Source of the DNA: an uncultured Clostridia bacterium
GTDB taxonomy: Bacteria; Bacillota; Clostridia; Peptostreptococcales; Anaerovoracaceae
Reading direction: 5' to 3'
Assembly: GCA_934255545.1 (NCBI GenBank)
Contig: CAKQOE010000004.1
Span: 24,079-88,078 of the forward strand
DNA: 64,000 nt
Shown: piece by piece, positions 17,636 through 24,566 of the stretch
Layout of the letters: every line of letters starts with the position of its first letter
Position numbering within the stretch: position 1 is the first letter of the stretch
Notes under the pieces: generated by a model
Told to the model about the DNA's origin: nothing
Databases searched by the model: none
Seen by the model: the letters and a program-made list of their open reading frames with translations, nothing else
Program-made: the position numbers and the translations under genes

Positions 17636-18172
17636 ATGGCGCTTATACAGAAGCGCTGCTGGGAGTGTGGAGCTGAGCTTAGTGAAAAAGAGCTTGAAGG
17701 TGAAGGAATCGTTCCTTTCTGTCCGTCCTGCGGTGAATACAGATTTCCGTTATATAATGTTGTCGTGAGTATGATAGTCGTAAATCGGGCTACCCGTAAG
17801 ATCATCCTTATAAAACAGTATGGTCATGATTTTTACATACTCGTTGCAGGCTATGTCAGCCGCGGTGAATCTCTGGAGCATACGGTTATACGCGAGGTAA
17901 AGGAAGAGACAGGTATGACGGCAGATCATATAAAATTCAACAGGACGCATTTCTTTGAACCTACTAACACGCTCGTATGCAATTTTACAGTTTATGTAAG
18001 TGATGACAGCGAGCTCGCGCCTAATAAAGAGATAGACTCTTATCGCTGGTTCACACCTGATGAGGCGCGCAGGAATATCAAGGAAAACAGCCTTGCGGGA
18101 TTTTTCCTGAATGCATACCTTGATGAATGCGAAGCTAACCACAGCGGTATATGCACAGAAATACAAAATTAA
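17636..18172 (+). CDS. Zinc-ribbon Nudix hydrolase
   Basis: The 178-residue protein has an N-terminal zinc ribbon (CWEC and CPSC) like NADH pyrophosphatases, then a complete Nudix box reading GYVSRGESLEH followed by REVKEETGM. It should cleave a nucleoside diphosphate-X substrate such as NADH or an ADP-sugar; the substrate is unknown. It is coupled to hisC. The last 56 codons or so recur at 24266-24454, beyond the RHS island, with slightly different codons and a different C-terminal tail. The full copy therefore marks the left boundary of an inserted segment. Confidence 0.9.
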   Translation: MALIQKRCWECGAELSEKELEGEGIVPFCPSCGEYRFPLYNVVVSMIVVNRATRKIILIKQYGHDFYILVAGYVSRGESLEHTVIREVKEETGMTADHIKFNRTHFFEPTNTLVCNFTVYVSDDSELAPNKEIDSYRWFTPDEARRNIKENSLAGFFLNAYLDECEANHSGICTEIQN

Positions 18173-18183
18173 AAAATAAACTG

Positions 18184-18224
18184 AATGCCTGATGTGATTT
18201 TTTAGAACGCATCAGGCATTTTTA
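18184..18224 (+). terminator. Terminator of hisC-Nudix
   Basis: An 11-bp stem AATGCCTGATG / CATCAGGCATT with a T-rich loop and trailing T run. Confidence 0.9.
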
Positions 18225-18347
18225 TTTTCTTTGGAATTTCACCGGTATAAATTTCTTATAGTGGAGTATTTTTTGACTTAATGGCCTAACTTCATAGCAG
18301 TAATGTTGTGTTAATAGCAGAGAAAACTTGAAGTAATTAAAAAATAA

Positions 18348-20768
18348 TTTATAAATGGAAACAGTGAAACTTTAAAATATGATGGCATTGGAAATATAGC
18401 TTCGCCTTATGACAGGAACGGTAATGAAACATCATACAAATATGATGCTGCAGGAAATGTTATAGAGACTATAGATGCATCAGGAAACAGCGCATTATTT
18501 AAATATGATGCCGTAGGCGATCTTATAGAGACGAAGCTTCATAGAGTAGACGAGCAGGATAAGGTCGATTCATGGGAGATAACAGCTTATGAATTCGATG
18601 GCAGAGGCTTGGTAACGAAGCAGATCGATGCTCTTGGAAATGTTACGACGTATAAATATGATGGTAATGGCAATTTAAGTTCGAAAACTGATGCTGATGG
18701 TCATACTACTGAGTATACATATGACAGCCTTGATTTAGTAAGATCTATAAATTACAATGGAGAAAAAAACGTTTCATATCGTTACAATGCGACCGGCGAC
18801 CTCATATATATGAAGGACTGGCTCGGAGAGACGACATTTGAAGTCGATTTGATGCATCGTATTAAAAAGGCGACAGACCATAATGGAAATACAGTATCTT
18901 ACGCTTATGATGCAACAGGTCAACAGACAGCGATAGTCTATCCGGATGGAACTACAGCGTCATATGAATACGACCTTGTATCAAATCAGACAGCAGTAAC
19001 GGAGACTGATGGAAGTACAACGACTTATGAATATGACGCCATGGGTCGTGTATCTACTATGCACTATCCTAATGGATGGACTGAATACTATACTTATGAT
19101 GCAGTTGGAAGGCTCATAAGTGTAGATGATACGCATCCTTCAGAGAAGCCTTCAAAGACGCAGAAGCATACATACAGATATGATCCAAATGGAAATCTGA
19201 CGTATGAATATATGCGCGGCAACGGGACAGGTCAGGCAAAAACAGAAACGACATATACATATGATGAGCTTGACCGCCTTGTAAAAGCACATGATGAATA
19301 TGGAAATTCTACAAGAGAATATACATATGATTCTCTTGGAAACCTGACATATGAGACAGGAAATGGAAGTCATGCTGCTGATCATCGCTACAATGACCTC
19401 AATCAGCAGATATCACGTTCAACAGATAACTGGAAGACATCCACAGCAAGTGAATATGATGCGAGAGGAAATCTTGTACTTGAAAGTTATGTAAAGAACA
19501 AGAAACAGACAGTATCAGGACAGTATACATATGATGCTTCCAATAAAATGACTCAAGGCATAAATGCCAATGGCGAGAAAAGCATATACAGTTATAACGG
19601 ACTTGGCGCACTCATGGAAAATACATGGGTGATAGCAAAGAACGGTTACGGATATCATGATGTAAATGCTGATGATACGGTTCAGACTCAGACGGCAAAT
19701 AAGGATAAGCCTACAGGAAGTAATGTAAAGAAAACGAGCACTGTAAAAAAACAGTTCGTAGTAGACTTTACATCTGATACATACAGACCGTTACAGGAAC
19801 ATGAGGTAAACGGACTCGATTATCGTTATGTTTACAGCGATAAGGCACGGCTCAGTGTTGTAGTCAGTGGTATATCGAATGGTTCAGCATCACTTCTTGA
19901 TGAAAACGGAGAACTTCATGCGTATTATCATACCGATTATCTCGGAACTACAGACTATCTGACAAGCGCTGTAAATTCAAAGGTCATATCATGGACTAAC
20001 TATAACGAATGGGGAGAGATAACGCATAATGCGGTACTGAAGTGCGGACAGCGTGAGCTTGACCTTGTAAAGGAATACGCGACACACGACTATGATGCAG
20101 TCCTTGACCAGTATTATGCAAAGGCTCGCTTTTATGATGCATCGAATCGCCGCTTTACAGCGCAGGATCCGATACTCGATCCATCTCAGTATGATATATC
20201 GTCCTATGTAAAAGATCCACTTCAGCTTGATCAGTATCTTTATGTTAAGGATAATGCGGTAATTTATATAGATACTAATGGAGAAACAACTGTTTCCATA
20301 GGGGCAAGTGTAGCTGCTGCATTTGGAATTGGTATATCAGGAAGCGCACAAATTGTTATAGATAGTAATAATAATATTGCATTTATGGGAAATATTTCAG
20401 CAGGGGCAGGTACGCCAAATGCTTCTCTTTCAGGGGCAGTAAGTGTTACAACAGCAAAAAATGTGAAACAATTAAATGGTTATGGTGTGGGATTGGCAGT
20501 AGGTATTTCTGTGCCCATATTTGGAACAGAATATTCAGTAAGTAAAGGCACTAATGGGAATTTTATATATGGATTAAGTGTAGCTGAGGGAATTGGTGTA
20601 ATACCAGTTGAAATACATGCAAATGCATTTTCTGCGACAAAAGTGTCAAGAACAATAAAGATGCAATGGTTGTATAATAAAGTTTATAGTGCTGCAAAAT
20701 CAATATATAATAAATTAAATTGTAGCGTACAAAAAAAGGTTAAGAGAATTTCAGGAAAATTTTTTTGA
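18348..20768 (+). pseudogene. 5'-truncated RHS/YD-repeat protein with unknown C-terminal tip (orphan RHS-CT)
   Basis: The frame is open from just after a TAA at 18345 and encodes YD repeats at once (SETLKYDGIGN, SYKYDAAGN), but no usable start precedes the first repeats; the first candidate, TTG at 18609, lies inside them and lacks a ribosome binding site. The N-terminal export and scaffold part is missing. About 15 YD repeats lead to the RHS core end (QYYAKARFYDASNRRFTAQDPI), where polymorphic toxins are usually cleaved. The final 170 residues or so form a glycine/alanine/serine-rich, AT-rich tip ending in a basic KKVKRISGKFF that I do not recognise. It is probably a displaced toxin cassette kept as a recombination donor. 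Confidence 0.8.
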
Positions 20769-20862
20769 TTTTTGAAAGAACATATTAGATAGAATATCAG
20801 AGGTAAATATTGTATAATTTAATAAATATAATATTTACCTTTGATTATATTAGAGCAATGTA

Positions 20863-21345
20863 ATGAATAATAAGTTTAGAGTTGAAGACAGTAGTAAATT
20901 TATTGCCGATCTAAAAAAAATAACATATGAACAATATATATTTTTTTATAAATATTGGGTAGAGGGGATGTTTAATGATAAGTATAAGAATTATATATTT
21001 TATGGAAATATAAAAGATGATTGTTTTAAAATAGTTTTCTTAAAATATGGAAATAACTGTTTTAATAAAATTATTGAGGGAACTTTATACAATGATTCAA
21101 TGTTACATGTTGATATAAAAAATAATTTCAGATTTCAAGCGTGCTATATACTATTGTATATAACAATTTTTATTAATGGTATTATGCTTCTATGTGAATC
21201 GGATATATTAACAGCATTTTTATTAGTAACATGGATTTTGATATTTATAATTTTAAAAAAAATTGATTCATATATGAATATAAAAATATATGATAAATTT
21301 ATAAAGGCTTTTGCGAGTGATATATATGGGATCATGGGATTATAA
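20863..21345 (+). CDS. Small membrane protein with two transmembrane helices, candidate RHS immunity protein
   Basis: The 160-residue protein has a charged, aromatic-rich N-terminal 85 residues, then two hydrophobic helices (around YILLYITIFINGIMLL and FLLVTWILIFIILKK) joined by a short loop, and a short cytoplasmic tail. It begins 94 bases after the RHS toxin tip and has the same low GC, the usual place for a cognate immunity gene. A membrane-bound partner would suit a pore-forming or membrane-acting toxin. No family was recognised; the immunity role is inferred from position only. Confidence 0.6.
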   Translation: MNNKFRVEDSSKFIADLKKITYEQYIFFYKYWVEGMFNDKYKNYIFYGNIKDDCFKIVFLKYGNNCFNKIIEGTLYNDSMLHVDIKNNFRFQACYILLYITIFINGIMLLCESDILTAFLLVTWILIFIILKKIDSYMNIKIYDKFIKAFASDIYGIMGL

Positions 21346-22144
21346 GTTATTTGATAATGATGATGCATGTGATTTAAAAGATGATTACAGAGAACAGATA
21401 ATATTAGGTATGTCTGATGAAGATGCTGAAACGTATATCATACATGAGTTTGAGTTAAGTGATGAAGAAAATTATATGCTATGGTTGCCATTTGCCGTGA
21501 CCCAGTGGAAGATCGGAAGATTGAGCCAGCATGTAAAAGATAGGGCATTAAGGTCAGTAGATAAAGAACTTATTGAAATAAATGATTTATGGGAAACTGA
21601 ATATATATCGAAAAGAAAAAATGAACTTATTAAATATAAGAATATGATATGTGAACCTATGTGTGCAAGAAAGAAACTTCGTATGCCATGGTATGCGTTT
21701 CGATCTCCTTGGAAAATTGGTTCAGTTTTGCAGTATAGGCTATCGTCGTCTAATGATAATAGTAAATATGATAACAAATATGTTATGCTATTGGTAAGTG
21801 GTGAGGAAAAAACGCCACCGGATAAGATTCCTATGGATACAATAGTATTTAGATTATATGGATGGTGCGGATCACAAGAACCGTGTAGTATTATAGATGA
21901 AATAAATAAAAAACAGCCTGAATTAATAAAAATACATTCAAGTGATAATTTTTACGATGAAAGCTTGACTGTAATGCTAAGCAAAAGTGATATAAAGGGT
22001 AGTGATATAAAATGTATAAGTGATACTCCCTTGATGGGTAGTGAACTTATACGATCTGAAATAGGATATCCAGTAGTACATGAATCTGCTGATTCTATAA
22101 TATCAGAAAGTTTAGCATATAATAATATAAATATAAATGAATGA
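21326..22144 (+). CDS. Hypothetical protein with DUF4259-like N-terminus, candidate immunity protein
   Basis: This soluble 272-residue protein opens with MGSWDYKLFDNDDA, resembling the MGxWGYxxFxND start of DUF4259 proteins often found beside polymorphic toxins. The frame opens five codons earlier at TTG; the ATG is preferred for this homology. It overlaps the upstream gene by 20 bases, implying translational coupling. The second half is acidic and unrecognised. A terminator follows. Function is unknown; an immunity or accessory role is inferred from context. Confidence 0.6.
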   Translation: MGSWDYKLFDNDDACDLKDDYREQIILGMSDEDAETYIIHEFELSDEENYMLWLPFAVTQWKIGRLSQHVKDRALRSVDKELIEINDLWETEYISKRKNELIKYKNMICEPMCARKKLRMPWYAFRSPWKIGSVLQYRLSSSNDNSKYDNKYVMLLVSGEEKTPPDKIPMDTIVFRLYGWCGSQEPCSIIDEINKKQPELIKIHSSDNFYDESLTVMLSKSDIKGSDIKCISDTPLMGSELIRSEIGYPVVHESADSIISESLAYNNININE

Positions 22145-22170
22145 TTTAATAATGTTTAAAAATTTTTGAT

Positions 22171-22233
22171 ACAACTCTGATGAATGAGAAAATCGGTTCG
22201 ATACCGATAATATAGTTATCAGGGTTGTTTTTT
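22171..22233 (+). terminator. Branched terminator after the first immunity pair
   Basis: An 11-bp outer stem ACAACTCTGAT / ATCAGGGTTGT encloses a second hairpin (ATCGG / CCGAT) and is followed by T6. Confidence 0.8.
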
Positions 22234-22252
22234 ATGTTATAAAATTATATTT

Positions 22253-22281
22253 TTGCATACCGTTGCAATTACAGATATATA
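22253..22281 (+). promoter_or_regulatory. Promoter for the 38-codon gene and following paralogue
   Basis: TTGCAT, a 17-bp spacer and TATATA stand directly after the terminator. Confidence 0.6.
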
Positions 22282-22304
22282 AGGAAGTTATTCCGGCTTC
22301 CTGT

Positions 22305-22322
22305 ACAGGTGGTGACACCTGT
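22305..22322 (+). promoter_or_regulatory. Leader hairpin before the 38-codon gene
   Basis: A perfect 7-bp stem ACAGGTG / CACCTGT with a GTGA loop lies in the 5' leader, 30 bases ahead of the ribosome binding site; a weaker GGAAG / CTTCC stem precedes it. Confidence 0.45.
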
Positions 22323-22353
22323 GATCGAATATATTTGTAATTTGGAGGTATTT

Positions 22354-22470
22354 ATGGACGGATTTGACGTGTGTGCTATTTTATGCGCGTCAACTATTGA
22401 AATTTCTATGTACAAAATGGTATATATGGAGTGGGGAGAGAATGGCGGTCAGTTACCGCCTCCTACTTGA
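22354..22470 (+). CDS. 38-residue peptide of unknown function
   Basis: This small gene has an ideal GGAGG ribosome binding site seven bases before its ATG, a good promoter and a structured leader, and ends 29 bases before the next gene. The product begins MDGFDVCAILCASTIEIS and ends WGENGGQLPPPT, with two cysteines, a hydrophobic middle and a Gly/Pro-rich tail. It is not a recognised toxin, signal peptide or RiPP precursor. It could be a leader peptide, a small membrane-associated peptide or a precursor. Confidence 0.55.
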   Translation: MDGFDVCAILCASTIEISMYKMVYMEWGENGGQLPPPT

Positions 22471-22499
22471 TCTTACTGGATGTCAGGAGAAACATAAAT

Positions 22500-23174
22500 A
22501 TGAAAAAACATTCAAAAGCAATAAAGTATGCTATTGATAAAGGGTTTCAAAAATTTAAAGTCAAAAAAGAAGAATCAGTTGTAAAAGTAGTGAATGATGT
22601 AATTCAGGGATTTCAGATAGACGAATACAGAAATCATGGGCATAAGGTAACATATCTTAAATTTTCAATATATCCAATATGTGATTTAAAATCATATTGT
22701 AATGGTTATTTTTTAAGTATGTGTGCAAATGATCTGCTAAATGTACCTGTAATTGATACATATCTTGCGGATGAAAAAATATGCGATATGCTGGATAAAA
22801 TAGTATTTCCATTTTTTGAAAAATATAATACATGTAAAAAATATTATGACTATATTCATCGATCAGAAAAATTAGAGATGTATTCAATAGAATATTTGTT
22901 CTATGCTCTTAAAACAAAAAGTATAGAAGATGCAGTAAACATACTTGAAAATCAAATGAAAGATATTGATGATGCTTATGAATCATATAAAGGTGTTTTT
23001 AGCGAAGAAGAATTACAAGAAAAATATAATGCTTTTCAAGCGGAAAAGGAACATTTGAATAGTATGATAAACAGAATATTATCTTATACGTCAGATGAAT
23101 TGGATAATATGTTAATTGAAAATGAAAAAAGAGGAATTGAATTCATAAAGGAGCATTTAGTGCAATTGAATTAA
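22500..23174 (+). CDS. Hypothetical protein, tandem paralogue A
   Basis: A 224-residue soluble protein whose first half shows VVNDVIQGFQIDEYR and TYLKFSIYPIC, somewhat like DUF4304-type proteins; a helical, charged C-terminal half ends in EKRGIEFIKEHL. CAGGAG ten bases upstream supports this ATG over an earlier in-frame start. It is clearly related along its whole length to the next gene. Its place behind an RHS tip, low GC and duplication suggest an immunity or accessory gene, but no function is shown. Confidence 0.65.
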   Translation: MKKHSKAIKYAIDKGFQKFKVKKEESVVKVVNDVIQGFQIDEYRNHGHKVTYLKFSIYPICDLKSYCNGYFLSMCANDLLNVPVIDTYLADEKICDMLDKIVFPFFEKYNTCKKYYDYIHRSEKLEMYSIEYLFYALKTKSIEDAVNILENQMKDIDDAYESYKGVFSEEELQEKYNAFQAEKEHLNSMINRILSYTSDELDNMLIENEKRGIEFIKEHLVQLN

Positions 23175-23294
23175 TGAAATTAATACATAAATAATATAAA
23201 ATTATAAATATTATTTAATAGTTGATTATATTAAGGAGCCAATGTCTATGTTGATGGCATCTATCTTAAAGGTTATTCTTATACTATAATAATA

Positions 23295-23355
23295 TTGAAC
23301 TAAAGCTATAAATTTATGGAAAATAGTTTGTAGCTTTAGTTCAAACTATCTATTT
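23295..23355 (+). terminator. Terminator between the paralogues
   Basis: A perfect 14-bp stem TTGAACTAAAGCTA / TAGCTTTAGTTCAA with a 22-base loop and a T-rich tail. A 13-15 codon hydrophobic frame with AAGGAG lies just upstream (near 23245), too short to call. Confidence 0.7.
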
Positions 23356-23405
23356 TGTCTTTTGCAGATAAATTAAAAGTATATTTTGAGGGGCATATAT
23401 TAAAA

Positions 23406-24074
23406 ATGAAAAAGCATTTAATGGTTAAAAATTATAGTAACACATATGGGTTTAGATTGTTAAAAGTGAATAAAAAATATTCAATGGTTCAAGTAGTGAA
23501 TGATATAGTTCAGGGATTCCAAATTGATGAATATCGACGCTGTGGACGTAAAGCTACATATATTAAATATGATATATATCCGTTATGCAATAATGAATCA
23601 AATTATTATAATGGTATATTTGCTAAATTGGATGCTAATGTGCAGATGGATATACCTATATTTGATACTTATTTGACGGATGAAAAAATTTGTGAAATTA
23701 TACAGAGTATTATTTTTCCATTTTTTAAAAGATATGATTCATGCAAAAGTTATTATGGTTATTTAAATAAAATGTTAAGATTAGATGAATGTGGTATAGA
23801 AGAAGTATTTTTTGCATTAAAAAATAATGATATATACAATGCAATCAGCATGATAAATGAAAGAATTGCTCAATGTGATGATGCATATGAATCATGCATA
23901 GATACAATGGATGAAGAATCGTTAAATCATAAATTAATGATGTGCTCTGAAAGAAAAGAGAAACTTAAACTAATGTTGAACAGGATCGTATCTTATACGC
24001 CAGATGAATTGGACAAGATATTACTTGAAAATGAAAAAAAGGGAATTGAGTTTATAAAGAAGCATTTAGTGTAA
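23406..24074 (+). CDS. Hypothetical protein, tandem paralogue B
   Basis: A 222-residue paralogue of the preceding gene. It shares the MKKH start, the VVNDIVQGFQIDEYR block, FDTYLTDEKIC, FPFF and the C-terminal SYTPDELDKILLENEKKGIEF in the same order, with many substitutions in between. The start is set by alignment with its neighbour; the ribosome binding site (GAGGGG) is distant. Diverged tandem copies are typical of immunity gene arrays that follow toxin tips, but function remains unknown. Confidence 0.65.
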   Translation: MKKHLMVKNYSNTYGFRLLKVNKKYSMVQVVNDIVQGFQIDEYRRCGRKATYIKYDIYPLCNNESNYYNGIFAKLDANVQMDIPIFDTYLTDEKICEIIQSIIFPFFKRYDSCKSYYGYLNKMLRLDECGIEEVFFALKNNDIYNAISMINERIAQCDDAYESCIDTMDEESLNHKLMMCSERKEKLKLMLNRIVSYTPDELDKILLENEKKGIEFIKKHLV

Positions 24075-24138
24075 GTGACTTAATGAAATTAATTAAAATG
24101 TCAATAAAATTAACTATAGCCAAGTAAGTAGACACATT

Positions 24139-24265
24139 TAGTTAGAAGATTTTTCAGAAAAGGATGCTCTCCAGACAATGCAGCTTGTGAGGGATTCTTC
24201 GGTCGTATGAAGAATGAAATGTTCTATGGTCGTTTAGTCCACAAAAACGTCTACACCCCCTCATC
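24139..24265 (+). pseudogene. Fragment of an IS3-family transposase (OrfB)
   Basis: An open stretch translates to FFRKGCSPDNAACEGFFGRM followed by KNEMFYGR, the conserved catalytic-core segment around the last acidic residue of IS3-type integrases. It lacks both ends and runs straight into the duplicated Nudix fragment. It is a degraded insertion sequence at the right edge of the island. Confidence 0.8.
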
Positions 24266-24454
24266 GTTTATGTAAACGATGACAGCGAGCTTGCGCCTAA
24301 TGATGAGATAGATTCTTACAGCTGGTTCACACCTGATGAGGCACGCAGGAATATCAAGGAAAACAGCCTTGCAGGATTTTTCCTGAATGCATACCTTGAT
24401 GAATGCGAAGCTAACCACAGCGGTATATGCACAGATTACTGCGGAGAAGTATAG
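24266..24454 (+). pseudogene. Duplicated 3' end of the Nudix hydrolase gene
   Basis: Sixty-two codons match the C-terminus of the Nudix protein encoded at 17636-18172, from VYV(S/N)DDSELAPN through the tail HSGICT, with scattered, mostly silent differences. The last residues differ (DYCGEV here, EIQN there). It has no start and is fused to a transposase scrap. It marks where an island was inserted into, or recombined at, the Nudix gene. Confidence 0.9.
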
Positions 24455-24496
24455 ACAAGTTAATAAGATACAATTAATAAAACCTTAAGAAAAACG

Positions 24497-24518
24497 GGCG
24501 GCCGGCAGGCCGCCTTTT
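24497..24518 (+). terminator. Terminator upstream of uvrC
   Basis: A perfect 7-bp GC stem GGCGGCC / GGCCGCC with a GGCA loop and T4. It was probably the original terminator of the Nudix operon. Confidence 0.8.
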
Positions 24519-24566
24519 GCTGTATAATGAATGACATAGTGAATTGTTAAAAAAGGAAAGGAGGCT

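Larger units (their letters stand above)
18225..24265. mobile_element. Accessory RHS toxin/immunity island between duplicated Nudix ends
   Basis: The segment carries a 5'-truncated RHS gene, five small AT-rich genes and an IS3-type transposase scrap. Its left side follows the complete Nudix gene and its right side abuts a second copy of the Nudix 3' end. Base composition falls sharply from 20.2 kb onwards compared with the flanks. The boundaries are deduced from the duplication; no integrase or tRNA site was found. Confidence 0.65.

Noticed and set aside
22190..22207. A tRNA T-arm-like stem (ATCGG, TTCGATA loop, CCGAT) that could be the remnant of a tRNA attachment site.
   Set aside because: No acceptor, anticodon or D-arm pairing exists around it, and the segment is fully explained as the inner hairpin of a terminator.
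23245..23292. A 13-15 residue hydrophobic peptide with AAGGAG, as in small type I toxins.
   Set aside because: Too short to separate from chance, and no antisense RNA signals were seen.
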